Positions 24,083-33,475 of a stretch of 64,000 nucleotides of DNA are shown here, piece after piece. Made by a program: the position numbers and the translations under genes. The stretch comes from Suipraeoptans intestinalis. GTDB lineage: Bacteria; Bacillota; Clostridia; Lachnospirales; Lachnospiraceae. The DNA lies in NCBI RefSeq assembly GCF_009696485.1, contig NZ_VULY01000018.1:445001-509000 (forward strand), given 5' to 3'. The notes under the pieces were generated by a model. The model was not told where the DNA came from, did no database searches, and saw nothing but the letters and a program-made list of their open reading frames with translations. How positions within the stretch are numbered: position 1 is the stretch's first letter; each line of letters starts with the position of its first letter.

Positions 24083-25432
24083 CTAGATAAATTTTGTCTT
24101 TTTTGCCATTTGGATAAACTCCCGGTTGTTTCGGGTCTTTCCAAACAGGTTGATGATATTGTCCGCGGCATCTTCCGGCTTCATGCCGTTTAGCGCTCTT
24201 CGCATCTGTTCTACCGTACTTCTCTCCTCTTCGGTCAGCAAAAGGTCCTCTCTGCGTGTTCCTGATTTCGGGATATCTATGGCCGGGAATACTCTCTTTT
24301 CCGACAGCTTTCTGTCCAACACCAGCTCCATATTTCCGGTTCCTTTAAATTCCTCATAGACCACGTCGTCCATCTTACTGCCGGTATCCACCAATGCGGT
24401 TGCCAGTATGGTCAGGCTGCCGCCCTCCCGCATATTTCTGGCTGCTCCAAAGAATCGCTTCGGCATGTGAAGGGCTGCAGGATCCAGTCCTCCCGAAAGA
24501 GTTCTTCCTGACGGAGGAACAGTCAAATTATAGGCTCTTGCCAGCCTGGTAATACTGTCCAGAAGGATCATCACATCCTTCTTGTTTTCCACCAGTCTTT
24601 TGGCCCGTTCGATCACCATTTCCGACACTCTCTTGTGGTGTTCGGGCAGTTCATCAAAGGTGGAATAGATCACCTCTACATTTTCTCCCTCAATGGCTTC
24701 TTTGATGTCCGTCACTTCCTCCGGCCGCTCATCGATCAGCAGGATCAGCAAATGTACCTCCGGATTATTTTCCCGTACAGACAGAGCCACCTGCTTCAAA
24801 AGTGTCGTCTTTCCTGCCTTGGGCGGAGAAACAATCATCCCCCTCTGCCCTTTCCCGATGGGAGACAAAAGATCCACGATGCGCATTGCCGTACTGGTCT
24901 TGCCGCATTCCAGTTTCAGCCTTTTATCGGGAAAAACAGGCGTCATATCTTCAAAATTCCTTCTTTTCCCTACCCGGTGCGTTTCTATGCCATTAATGTG
25001 CGTCAGATAAAGCAGCGCCCCGAATTTTTCCTGCTGTGTTTTTACGCGGCGGTTGCCCTCCAGGATGTCTCCCGTCTTCAGGTTAAACCTGCGGATCTGG
25101 GAGGGCGCCACATAAATATCATTTTCTCCCGGAAGATAATTATCGCTTCGGATAAATCCATAACCGTCGCCCATGACCTCCAGGATCCCCTTTACTTTGA
25201 TCCCGCTGTCCAGCTCATCCAGGTCATGAATATCCCTGTCTCCTGTATTGGCTGTCATTTCCCTGGTTTTTACCCTTGCCTGATCCTCTTCTTTTTCTCT
25301 CTCTTTTTCGTCCTCTTCCACCATCCGGTCGATCAGCTCTGCCTTTTTCATTGCAGAGATCCCTTTCAACCCTCGCGCTTTCGCCAGATCCTTTAACGTT
25401 GCCAACGGCAAGGTTTCATATTTTTTTCTCAT
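24083..25432 (-). CDS. rho: Transcription termination factor Rho
   Basis: 449 residues. An N-terminal SAP-like helix domain (1-40) and a short charged insert (about 38-75: [12 protein letters not shown]) lead to the cold-shock RNA-binding domain ([15 protein letters not shown]). The hexameric ATPase has the P-loop PPKAGKTT (203-210), [15 protein letters not shown] and the Q/R-loop regions. Start ATG at 25432, with AAAGGAA upstream. Heads the series with rpmE. Confidence 0.96.
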   Translation of the reverse strand: MRKKYETLPLATLKDLAKARGLKGISAMKKAELIDRMVEEDEKEREKEEDQARVKTREMTANTGDRDIHDLDELDSGIKVKGILEVMGDGYGFIRSDNYLPGENDIYVAPSQIRRFNLKTGDILEGNRRVKTQQEKFGALLYLTHINGIETHRVGKRRNFEDMTPVFPDKRLKLECGKTSTAMRIVDLLSPIGKGQRGMIVSPPKAGKTTLLKQVALSVRENNPEVHLLILLIDERPEEVTDIKEAIEGENVEVIYSTFDELPEHHKRVSEMVIERAKRLVENKKDVMILLDSITRLARAYNLTVPPSGRTLSGGLDPAALHMPKRFFGAARNMREGGSLTILATALVDTGSKMDDVVYEEFKGTGNMELVLDRKLSEKRVFPAIDIPKSGTRREDLLLTEEERSTVEQMRRALNGMKPEDAADNIINLFGKTRNNREFIQMAKKTKFI

Positions 25433-25509
25433 AGAACAGTTTCCTTTCATTTCATCATCTTACACAGTAACGGGGAAATCCAGTCCGACCAGACCTTTTT
25501 TGAATATCG

Positions 25510-25538
25510 TATACATTTCTTATACATTTTCTTGTCAA
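25510..25538 (-). promoter_or_regulatory. Probable rho promoter
   Basis: Minus strand TTGACA (25533-25538), 17-nt spacer, TGTATA (25510-25515). ATGTATA-type repeats flank the -10. Confidence 0.5.
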
Positions 25539-25583
25539 TAAGCCACATTATACAACATCTTCGCTTTTTTTTAAAGCCTTTTA

Positions 25584-25612
25584 TTGATTTGATTTTTTCA
25601 GAATGCTATGAT
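25584..25612 (+). promoter_or_regulatory. Malic enzyme operon promoter
   Basis: TTGATT (25584-25589), 17-nt spacer, TATGAT (25607-25612), 32 nt before the start codon. Confidence 0.6.
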
Positions 25613-25644
25613 GTTACAATGATGAAGAAAGGAAAAGGACGATT

Positions 25645-26796
25645 ATGACCATTCAAGAACAAGCGCTCAAACTGCACAGACAATGGAACGGCAAACTGGA
25701 GACCATTCCAAAAGCCCCCCTGGCCTCCCGGGAAGATCTGGCTCTTGCCTATACGCCAGGAGTGGCAGAACCCTGCAAAGAAATTTTTCACCGTCCGGAA
25801 GCCGCCTATGAATATACCATGAAGGCCAACACCGTTGCTGTTGTATCCGACGGAAGCGCCGTATTGGGGCTGGGAAACATCGGTCCCCTTGCTGCCATGC
25901 CGGTTATGGAAGGAAAGGCTGCGCTGTTTAAATCCTTTGGCGGCGTCAATGCAGTCCCCATCTGTCTGGATACCCAGGACACGGAGGAGATCATCGAGAC
26001 GGTGGTGCGGCTTGCCCCTTCTTTTGGCGGCATCAACCTGGAAGATATCTCCGCTCCCCGCTGTTTTGAAATCGAACGGCGACTGAATGAGCGGCTGAAT
26101 ATCCCCGTATTCCACGACGATCAGCATGGAACTGCCATCGTAGTTCTGGCAGGGGTCATCAATGCGTTGAAGCTGACGGGGAAATCCTCCGCCTCGGCCA
26201 AAGTCGTTATCAATGGTGCCGGCTCTGCCGGGATCGCCATCGCAAATCTCCTGCTGTCCTATGGATTTTCCGACGTTACCATGTGCGACATCCACGGGAT
26301 CCTGGGAAGTGAGCCCGCCGATCTGAACTGGATGCAGCAGGAAATGCTCCCGCGTCTGAATCCCAGGAAGCTTCAGGGAGACCTGTCTCAGGCTTTGATC
26401 CAGGCTGACATTTTTATCGGCGTTTCCGCCCCTCATATCGTTTCCGGCGAAATGGTCGCATCCATGGCAAAGGATTCCATCTTGTTTGCCATGGCGAATC
26501 CCGTTCCTGAAATCCTGCCGGAGGATGCAAAAGCCGCCGGGGCCAGGATCGTCGGAACAGGAAGGTCCGATTTCCCGAATCAGGTCAACAACGTCCTGGT
26601 CTTTCCCGGAATTTTTAAGGGCGCCCTGGAAGCTCGTGCCACCCATATTACAGAGCGTATGAAGATCGCTGCCGCACTGGCTATTGCCGCACTGGTACCG
26701 GAAGCCAGGCTGTCGGAGGATTATATTTTGCCGGAAGCTTTTGACCCGCAGGTGTCGGAGGCCGTCAGTCGGGCAGTAAAGGAACATCTGTCATGA
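25645..26796 (+). CDS. NAD(P)-dependent malic enzyme
   Basis: 383 residues, the short prokaryotic form without a phosphotransacetylase tail. Converts malate to pyruvate and CO2. Seen: YTPGVAEPCKEI, VSDGSAVLGLGNIGPLAAMPVMEGKA, metal-binding FHDDQHGTAIV, Rossmann NGAGSAGIAIANLL, and FAMANPVPEILP. AAAGGAAAAGGA precedes the ATG. The stop overlaps the next start (ATGA), so it is in an operon with a TIGR01212 radical SAM gene. Confidence 0.93.
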   Translation: MTIQEQALKLHRQWNGKLETIPKAPLASREDLALAYTPGVAEPCKEIFHRPEAAYEYTMKANTVAVVSDGSAVLGLGNIGPLAAMPVMEGKAALFKSFGGVNAVPICLDTQDTEEIIETVVRLAPSFGGINLEDISAPRCFEIERRLNERLNIPVFHDDQHGTAIVVLAGVINALKLTGKSSASAKVVINGAGSAGIAIANLLLSYGFSDVTMCDIHGILGSEPADLNWMQQEMLPRLNPRKLQGDLSQALIQADIFIGVSAPHIVSGEMVASMAKDSILFAMANPVPEILPEDAKAAGARIVGTGRSDFPNQVNNVLVFPGIFKGALEARATHITERMKIAAALAIAALVPEARLSEDYILPEAFDPQVSEAVSRAVKEHLS

Positions 26797-27728
26797 AACG
26801 CCGTCTGTGGGGAGAAAAGCCCTATTATTCCTTCGATTATTATCTGAAGACCACCTATGGGCAAAAGCTGTACAAGGTCGCTCTCAACGCCGGGATGACC
26901 TGTCCCAACCGCGACGGAACTCTGGGAGAGCGCGGCTGTATTTTCTGCAGTGCGAAGGGATCCGGCGACTTCTCAGAAAGCGCAAAGCTGTCCGTTTCCC
27001 GGCAGATCGACTCCGGATGGAAAACGGTGGCGGAAAAATTCAAGGCCTCTTCCTGCATCGCTTATTTTCAGGCGTTTACCAATACTTACGCACCGGTTTC
27101 CTATCTGCGGAAAATCTTTTGGGATGCAGCTTCCCATCCCCGGGTAAAGATCCTTTCCATCGCCACCCGTCCGGATTGCCTGGAAGAAGAAGTACTGGAC
27201 CTGCTGGAGGAAATCAACAGGGTCAAACCTGTCTGGATAGAGCTGGGATTGCAGACCATACATGAGGATACGGCAAAACTGATACGGCGTATGTATCCTC
27301 TTTCCACATTTGAGGACTGTGTGACCCGCCTGAAGCGACGCGGGATCCCCATTATCGTACACACCATTACCGGGCTCCCGGGCGAATCTCTTTCCCGGAT
27401 GCTGGAAACCATTCATTACCTGAATTCTGCCGGGATCCAGGGGATCAAGCTGCAGCTGCTGCATGTGCTGGAGGGAACAGATCTGGCAGAGCTTTACCGG
27501 CGCTCCTTCTTTCCCGTACTCTCTCTGGAAGAATATGTCTCGACAACCGGCAGCCTGATCGCCCATCTGGATCCCTCTATTGTGATCCACAGGCTGACAG
27601 GCGACGGCCCCAGCGACAGTCTGCTGGCGCCGCGATGGTCCACGAAAAAAAGACACGTTTTGAACCAGATACATTCCTATTTGAAACAGCAGGATATCTG
27701 GCAAGGAAAGGAAGTTGATCATGGATAA
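26793..27728 (+). CDS. TIGR01212-family radical SAM protein (YhcC-like)
   Basis: 311 residues. Cluster ligands C37-x11-C49-x2-C52 (CPNRDGT...CIFC), the wide spacing typical of TIGR01212/Elp3-related proteins. Further signatures: YFQAFTNTYAP, ARPDC-like SIATRPDCL, ELGLQTIHEDTAKLIRRMY, IIVHTITGLPGE and LLHVLEGTDLAELY. Bacterial members are presumed RNA- or metabolite-modifying enzymes, but the substrate is unsettled. Start overlaps the malic enzyme stop by 4 nt. Confidence 0.88.
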   Translation: MKRRLWGEKPYYSFDYYLKTTYGQKLYKVALNAGMTCPNRDGTLGERGCIFCSAKGSGDFSESAKLSVSRQIDSGWKTVAEKFKASSCIAYFQAFTNTYAPVSYLRKIFWDAASHPRVKILSIATRPDCLEEEVLDLLEEINRVKPVWIELGLQTIHEDTAKLIRRMYPLSTFEDCVTRLKRRGIPIIVHTITGLPGESLSRMLETIHYLNSAGIQGIKLQLLHVLEGTDLAELYRRSFFPVLSLEEYVSTTGSLIAHLDPSIVIHRLTGDGPSDSLLAPRWSTKKRHVLNQIHSYLKQQDIWQGKEVDHG

Positions 27729-28266
27729 TTCTTTAAAATTATATAAATTAATGGTGCTGTATATGCTGAGCCGCGTGGATTTTCCCCTGACCAACTCACA
27801 GATCTCGGAATTTATCCTGGATAAGGGCTATACCACCTATTTCAAGCTTCAGCAGACCTTTTCGGAGCTTCTGGATTCCCATTTCATTGTGGAAGAATCC
27901 ACGCATGGAAGGACCCTGTATCACCTGACCGAAGAGGGAAGGGAAACTGCCTCTTTCTTTTCCCGTGATCTGTCTTCTGCTATTTTAGAAGATATTGATT
28001 CATTTCTTTTGGAGAAAAGGTATGATCTGAAAGACGAAGTTTCCATACAAGCGGATTATTTCAGAAATACCCCCTCCTCCTACACGGTAAGTTGCCGTGT
28101 GATCGAAAAAGGGCAAAGTCTGATCCATCTGGAAGTCACGGTTCCCTCAGAGGAGGAAGCCCGCCAGGCAGTCCGCAACTTCCGCAGGAAAAATCAGGAG
28201 ATCTATTCCTCTGTCATGGAGCATCTTCTTTCCCTTGAGGAAAGGTTTGCATCAAAAGCGCCTTAA
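27721..28266 (+). CDS. DUF4364 protein (winged-helix-like)
   Basis: 181 residues. N-terminal LYKLMVLYMLSRVDFPLTNSQISEFIL and TFSELLDSHFIVEES resemble a winged helix; LTEEGRETASFF is the wing. DUF4364 is common in Clostridia and annotated as a putative DNA-binding protein; function untested. ATG at 27721 overlaps the preceding gene's 3' end by 8 nt, with AAAGGAAG upstream. Confidence 0.8.
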   Translation: MDNSLKLYKLMVLYMLSRVDFPLTNSQISEFILDKGYTTYFKLQQTFSELLDSHFIVEESTHGRTLYHLTEEGRETASFFSRDLSSAILEDIDSFLLEKRYDLKDEVSIQADYFRNTPSSYTVSCRVIEKGQSLIHLEVTVPSEEEARQAVRNFRRKNQEIYSSVMEHLLSLEERFASKAP

Positions 28267-28330
28267 ATATGCAATATTAGAAGGATTTCAGATCGGAAAG
28301 ATCTGTCTGTAAAAAGAAAGGATGTCATTT

Positions 28331-28879
28331 ATGAAATGCAAAACATGTCTTCGACTGTACGCCAGTTTTTTTAAGATCGGAGGTCTGCTGTTTGGCGGGG
28401 GACTGGCAATGCTGCCGCTTCTCCAAAGAGAAGTGGTGACGGAAAGACAGTGGTGTACCGAAGAAGAAATTCTGGATATGTACGCCATCGGCCAATGTAC
28501 CCCGGGAATCATCGCCGTCAATACAGCCACCTATATCGGATACAAGCAGGCAGGGATTGCCGGGAGCATCTTTGGTACTCTGGGGCTGATCACGCCTTCT
28601 CTTCTGATCATCTGTCTGATCGCATCTGTTTTGCAGAACTTTCTTCATGTCCCTGCCGTACTTCACGCACTCTCCGGAATCCGTATCGTGGTCTGTGCCA
28701 TGATGATTCAGACGGTGGTGACTATGGCAAAGAAAGGGATCACGGATAAAGCCGGCGCCGTCCTGTTTGTCTGCGTCTTTTCCCTGGCCTGCTTTACGCC
28801 CGTCCCCACTGCCGCCATCATTCTCCTGGCCGGTATCACAGGCGTTCTTTTACGCAGGAAAAAAGGAGGTTCCCTATGA
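28331..28879 (+). CDS. Chromate transporter half, first subunit
   Basis: 182 residues, one CHR domain with about six helices. Signatures: FFKIGGLLFGGGLAMLPLLQREVV and the conserved GQCTPGIIAVNTATYIGYK. Split (short-chain) chromate transporters work as a pair; chromate is the tested substrate for the family, though the role in gut anaerobes may differ. ATG at 28331 is favoured over 28322 because the AAAGG is then properly spaced. It overlaps the second subunit by 4 nt. Confidence 0.87.
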   Translation: MKCKTCLRLYASFFKIGGLLFGGGLAMLPLLQREVVTERQWCTEEEILDMYAIGQCTPGIIAVNTATYIGYKQAGIAGSIFGTLGLITPSLLIICLIASVLQNFLHVPAVLHALSGIRIVVCAMMIQTVVTMAKKGITDKAGAVLFVCVFSLACFTPVPTAAIILLAGITGVLLRRKKGGSL

Positions 28880-29430
28880 TCTATCTGACACTGGCTTATG
28901 AATTTTTTAAGATCGGTCTTTTTTCCGTGGGAGGCGGAATGGCCACCCTGCCCTTTCTTATGAACCTGACTTCCAGATACGACTGGTACACTGCGAAAGA
29001 GCTGGCAAATATGGTTGCCATCAGTGAGAGCACTCCCGGTCCCGTAGGGATCAACATGGCCACCTTCGCCGGCTATCACGCCGCCGGGATCCCCGGAGCC
29101 ATCGTAGCCACCCTGGCTCTGACGGCTCCTGCCTGGATCATTATCATCCTGATCGCCCGGTTTTTGGAAAATTTCAGCGAAAACGCCACCGTACAGTCTG
29201 TTTTCTACGGGATCCGTCCTACCGTCGCAGCTTTGATCGGCTATGCGGTATGGGAACTGTTAAAGATCACGCTTCTCGTTACAAAAAACGGCAGAGAAGC
29301 CTTGGACCTTACAGGTCTGGCTCTCTGCCTGATCGTTTTCCTTCTTCTGCAGATAAAATCTTTGAAGAAACTGCATCCGGTCTTCTGGATCATAGCCGGC
29401 GCTTTTCTGGGGATCCTTCTAAAACTGTAG
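28876..29430 (+). CDS. Chromate transporter half, second subunit
   Basis: 184 residues, one CHR domain. Signatures: FFKIGLFSVGGGMATLPFLMNL and SESTPGPVGINMATFAGYHAAG. Partner of the previous gene, translationally coupled through ATGA. Converges with hemW, whose stop is about 10 nt away with no obvious hairpin between them. Confidence 0.87.
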   Translation: MIYLTLAYEFFKIGLFSVGGGMATLPFLMNLTSRYDWYTAKELANMVAISESTPGPVGINMATFAGYHAAGIPGAIVATLALTAPAWIIIILIARFLENFSENATVQSVFYGIRPTVAALIGYAVWELLKITLLVTKNGREALDLTGLALCLIVFLLLQIKSLKKLHPVFWIIAGAFLGILLKL

Positions 29431-29439
29431 GAACGTCTC

Positions 29440-30534
29440 TCAGTCATCCAGAAGGAAGGCGCAGAAGATCTCATTGCTGACAGAAATCCCTTCCCTGGAC
29501 AGCCGCACCATATCTCCCTTTTCTTCTAAGAGGGATAGCTTCAGAAACTTTTCTATTTCTTTTCCGTACACCTGTTTCATGGAGATTCCAAACAGCTTTT
29601 GGAATCTCTTTTGGGAAACCCCCTCCATTTTCCTCAGTCCCAGAAACATATACTCTTCCATCTGCTCCCGTCTGGTGACTGCCTTTCGTTCCTCCTGATA
29701 GCTCCATCTTTCTTCTCCCAAAAAAGAGGCCGCTCCCTTTCCGAATCCCAGATATTCCACGCGATCCCAATATCCCAGGTTATGCCGGCAATAAAATCCC
29801 GGCTTCCCATAGTTGGATATCTCATAGCGTCGGTATCCGTATCCTCTCAGGATCTCCTCTGTTACTGCGTACATACGGCGCTCTTCTTCCTCCCCCGGAA
29901 GATCTTCCTGTTCCTTTTGGTATCGATAAAAAAACGGGGTTCCTTCTTCAATGATGAGACTATAGGCCGAAAGATGCTCCGGTCCCCATCCTGCCACGGT
30001 GTGCAAAGATTCCTCCCAGGAGGAAAGCGTCTGAAAAGGAATGCCCGACATCATATCAATATTCACATTCCCAAAGCCTTCTTCCCTTGCCATTTCGTAA
30101 GTCTGCCGCCCTTCCCTGCAGGTATGGATCCTTCCCAGAGCCTCCAGCTCCTTTTGGTGGACAGACTGCAGTCCCATGCTGAGACGGTTGATCCCGGCCT
30201 GCCTGTACTCTCTTAACTTCTGCTTGGAAACGGTTCCCGGATTCATTTCAAGAGAGATTTCCGCCTGCTCTTCCACAGAAAACGTATCAAACACCGCCTC
30301 CAGCAGCCGGGTTACCAGTCCTTCTTCCAGCACGGACGGCGTTCCGCCCCCCAAAAAGATACTGGATACGCTATAAGCCTTTGCCAGAGATCTGTAGGTT
30401 ACGATCTCCTGACAAAGGCTCTTTACATACGCTCTTCTTTCCGCCTCTTTGGAAGGGGCCGAAAAAAAGTCACAATACTCACACTTTGCTACACAAAAAG
30501 GAATGTGTATATAAATCTCCAATGGTTTTGCCAC
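29440..30534 (-). CDS. hemW: HemW-like radical SAM heme chaperone
   Basis: 364 residues from GTG. Cluster motif C14-x3-C18-x2-C21 (HIPFCVAKCEYCDF) with the extra downstream aromatic/cysteine pattern of HemW. GGGTPSVL, MNPGT, GINRLSMGLQS, DMMSGIPFQT and YEISNYGKPGFYCRHNLGYW are typical. HemW inserts heme and is not an oxygen-independent coproporphyrinogen oxidase, although often so named. The GTG at 30534 is chosen: the longer frame runs through lepA antisense-coded sequence. It lies 29 nt after lepA, a common pairing. Confidence 0.9.
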   Translation of the reverse strand: MAKPLEIYIHIPFCVAKCEYCDFFSAPSKEAERRAYVKSLCQEIVTYRSLAKAYSVSSIFLGGGTPSVLEEGLVTRLLEAVFDTFSVEEQAEISLEMNPGTVSKQKLREYRQAGINRLSMGLQSVHQKELEALGRIHTCREGRQTYEMAREEGFGNVNIDMMSGIPFQTLSSWEESLHTVAGWGPEHLSAYSLIIEEGTPFFYRYQKEQEDLPGEEEERRMYAVTEEILRGYGYRRYEISNYGKPGFYCRHNLGYWDRVEYLGFGKGAASFLGEERWSYQEERKAVTRREQMEEYMFLGLRKMEGVSQKRFQKLFGISMKQVYGKEIEKFLKLSLLEEKGDMVRLSREGISVSNEIFCAFLLDD

Positions 30535-30563
30535 GATCCTGCCGTCCTTCTTTCTTCCTGCTG

Positions 30564-32378
30564 CTACTTGTCGTCCAGTTTCAGCACACTCATAAAGGCC
30601 TTTTGCGGAATTTCCACATTTCCCACCTGACGCATTCTCTTCTTTCCTTCCTTCTGCTTTTCCAGAAGCTTTCTCTTTCTGCTGATATCTCCGCCGTAGC
30701 ATTTTGCCAGTACGTCTTTTCTCATAGCTTTTACCGTTTCCCTGGCAATGATCTTGCTTCCTACCGCCGCCTGGATGGGGATCTCAAACAGCTGTCTTGG
30801 GATCTCCTCTTTCAGCTTTTCACACATCCTGCGCCCTCTTTCGTAAGCGGTGTCCGCGTGAACGATAAAGGAAAGAGCATCCACCTCCTCCTTATTGATC
30901 AAAATATCCAGTTTTACCAGCTTTGACTGTACGTATCCATCCATTTCATAGTCGAAGGAAGCATATCCTCTGGATCTGGATTTCAATGCGTCAAAAAAAT
31001 CATAAATGATCTCATTTAGCGGAAGGTGATATTTTAAAACTGCCCGCGTTTCCTCTATATACTCCATCCCTTCATAGACTCCCCGCCTTTCCTGGCACAG
31101 ATCCATAATGGCCCCGATAAACTCTGAGGTTACCATGATCTCTGCCTTTACCATAGGCTCTTCCATAAATTCTATCAGAGAGGGGTCGGGGAGGTTGGAA
31201 GGATTGGTCAGTTCGATCACTTCCTGATTGGTCTTGTGTACCTTGTAAATAACTCCCGGTGCCGTCGTGACCAGATCCAGATTGTATTCCCGCTCCAGTC
31301 TTTCCTGGATGATCTCCAGGTGGAGCAATCCCAAAAATCCACAGCGGAACCCAAACCCCAGCGCAATGGAGGTTTCCGGTTCAAACTGGAGGGAAGCGTC
31401 GTTTAACTGAAGCTTTTCCAGGGCGTCCCGAAGGTCGGGGTATCTTGCTCCGTCTGACGGATACATTCCGCAATACACCATGGGATTTACTTTCTTATAT
31501 CCCGGCAGCGGCTTCTCACAGGGATGCGCACTGTTGGTGATGGTATCTCCCACCTGCGTATCCTTCACATTTTTCAGGCTGGCCGTAATATATCCTACCA
31601 TGCCCGCCGTCAGTTCCTCACAGGGAATAAACTGGCCTGCTCCAAAGTATCCCACTTCCACCACTTCTGCCCTGGCTCCGGTAGCCATCATCAGGATGGG
31701 GGTTCCTTTTTTTACCCGCCCCTCCTTAATCCGGCAAAATACGATCACTCCCTTGTATGCATCGTACAGGGAGTCAAAGATCAGCGCCTGCAGAGGATGA
31801 TTTTGATCGCCCGAAGGCGCCGGGATCTTTTCCACGATCTGTTCCAATACCTGAGAAATATTCAGTCCTGTCTTTGCCGAGATCCTGGGAGCGTCCTCCG
31901 CTTCAATTCCGATCACATCTTCGATTTCCTCGATCACTCGCTCCGGATCTGCGCTGGGCAGATCTACCTTGTTGATCACCGGAAATACATCCAGGTCATG
32001 ATCCAGGGCCAGGTAGACGTTGGCCAGCGTCTGTGCCTCTACCCCCTGGGCCGCATCCACTACCAGGATAGCTCCGTCACAGGCTGCCAGGCTTCTGGAC
32101 ACTTCATAGTTAAAATCCACATGACCGGGAGTATCGATCAGGTTGAAAATATATTCTTCTCCCTTCTTGTCCCGGTAGACGGTACGAACCGCCTGCGCTT
32201 TGATGGTGATCCCCCTCTCTCTCTCCAGTTCCATGTTGTCCAGAACCTGCGACTGCATTTCCCGGCTGGTCAAAAGTCCCGTTTCCTCAATGATCCGGTC
32301 TGCCAACGTGGATTTGCCATGATCTATATGGGCGATAATACAAAAATTTCTAATCTTACTCTGCTCTATTCCTGCCAC
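30564..32378 (-). CDS. lepA: Elongation factor 4 (LepA) GTPase
   Basis: 604 residues, full length. GTPase motifs [13 protein letters not shown] (G1), [10 protein letters not shown] (G2), DTPGHVDF (G3), NKVDLPSA (G4) and SAKTGLN (G5), then the EF4-specific C-terminal domain ending [21 protein letters not shown]. Acts on ribosomes during initiation or stalled translocation. Start is GTG with GGGGAAGAG upstream. Confidence 0.97.
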   Translation of the reverse strand: MAGIEQSKIRNFCIIAHIDHGKSTLADRIIEETGLLTSREMQSQVLDNMELERERGITIKAQAVRTVYRDKKGEEYIFNLIDTPGHVDFNYEVSRSLAACDGAILVVDAAQGVEAQTLANVYLALDHDLDVFPVINKVDLPSADPERVIEEIEDVIGIEAEDAPRISAKTGLNISQVLEQIVEKIPAPSGDQNHPLQALIFDSLYDAYKGVIVFCRIKEGRVKKGTPILMMATGARAEVVEVGYFGAGQFIPCEELTAGMVGYITASLKNVKDTQVGDTITNSAHPCEKPLPGYKKVNPMVYCGMYPSDGARYPDLRDALEKLQLNDASLQFEPETSIALGFGFRCGFLGLLHLEIIQERLEREYNLDLVTTAPGVIYKVHKTNQEVIELTNPSNLPDPSLIEFMEEPMVKAEIMVTSEFIGAIMDLCQERRGVYEGMEYIEETRAVLKYHLPLNEIIYDFFDALKSRSRGYASFDYEMDGYVQSKLVKLDILINKEEVDALSFIVHADTAYERGRRMCEKLKEEIPRQLFEIPIQAAVGSKIIARETVKAMRKDVLAKCYGGDISRKRKLLEKQKEGKKRMRQVGNVEIPQKAFMSVLKLDDK

Positions 32379-32431
32379 TTTCTCTTCCCCTTAGTCTTAC
32401 ATATTTGTCCTGCTCGCATGGGCAAAGTATA

Positions 32432-33412
32432 TCACGGAGAACTGTATTTTACAACGAAAAGTTCCACGCTCATCCGGTCTGCGATCCTCCCTGTCTTAAC
32501 CCGTTCTTCCAGGTCTGCCCCCTCCTCCAGGATCCGTCTGATCTCTTCTTTTTTATACCGGCTTCCCTGCTGGATGTATTTGGAAACGGCATAGGGATGC
32601 ACCCCCAGCTCTTTGGCGATCTGCCCCTTATCCAATCCCCTCTGTTTCAGGGCTATGGTCTCCAGAAGCCTTCGGAACTGACTGTTCAGCAGGTTTAGGA
32701 TCTTCATCGGAGGCTCCTTCAGCGCCAGAAGCTCATAGTAGTAATCCAGGGCCTTCCTACGGTTTTTGGAAGCAACCGCCTCTATCATGGAAAATACCTT
32801 TTCCTCCATATTCCATGTGGTGATCGCTTCCACATCCGCCTTTGTAATCTCCGCCCCGTCCAGCCGGTAACAAATCAACTTTTCTATTTCTTTTTCCAGA
32901 TTCTCCATGTTGCTTCCACTTCGCTCCAGCAGCCTGTACGCCGCATCTTTGGAAATCGTTTTTCCATCCTGACGGATTCTGGACTCGACCCAGCGAAGGA
33001 GGGTTCCTTCCTCCTGCCGCTTCATCTCCGCACTGTAGCCCAGCTTCGTTACCGCCTTGTACAGCCTTCCCCGCTTGTCTACTTCCCGCTCCACAAACAG
33101 GATCCTTGTGGTATCCGGAAGTTCCTGCAGGTAGTCCGTCAGCCTGCTCTCTCCCTTTTTAAACCATCCCGAATTTTCTATGACGATCAGGCGGCTGTCT
33201 GCAAAAAACGGCAGCGTCTCCGCCGTATCGATCACAGCTCCCACAGAAATGTCTTTTCCCTCATAGTAGGAATAATTCATTTCCTTCTGCTCCGGGAGTA
33301 ACGCTTCCGCCAGTCTGTTCCGGTACTGTTTTTTCAGATACTCTTCTTCTCCAAACAACAGGTACATCCGCTCCCAGTTTCCTGTCTTTATGTCTTCTTG
33401 TAATTTTTTCAT
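32432..33412 (-). CDS. holA: DNA polymerase III delta subunit
   Basis: 326 residues. MYLLFGEEEYLKKQYRNRL, SRLIVIENSGWFK and YRLLERSGSNMENLEKEIEKLICY match HolA, the clamp-loader wrench subunit. The ATG at 33412 has GGGGAA close upstream; an ATG five codons earlier is possible. It sits between comEC and lepA, the usual Firmicutes setting. Confidence 0.9.
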   Translation of the reverse strand: MKKLQEDIKTGNWERMYLLFGEEEYLKKQYRNRLAEALLPEQKEMNYSYYEGKDISVGAVIDTAETLPFFADSRLIVIENSGWFKKGESRLTDYLQELPDTTRILFVEREVDKRGRLYKAVTKLGYSAEMKRQEEGTLLRWVESRIRQDGKTISKDAAYRLLERSGSNMENLEKEIEKLICYRLDGAEITKADVEAITTWNMEEKVFSMIEAVASKNRRKALDYYYELLALKEPPMKILNLLNSQFRRLLETIALKQRGLDKGQIAKELGVHPYAVSKYIQQGSRYKKEEIRRILEEGADLEERVKTGRIADRMSVELFVVKYSSP

Positions 33413-33475
33413 ATGTTTCCCCGCCATCTCGCTTCTGATGCTCTTTGCTTTTCCGATTATACTAAAAATCCTTTT

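Noticed and set aside
29440..30534. Oxygen-independent coproporphyrinogen oxidase
   Set aside because: The protein is short and lies beside lepA with the HemW pattern; there are no other heme synthesis genes nearby.
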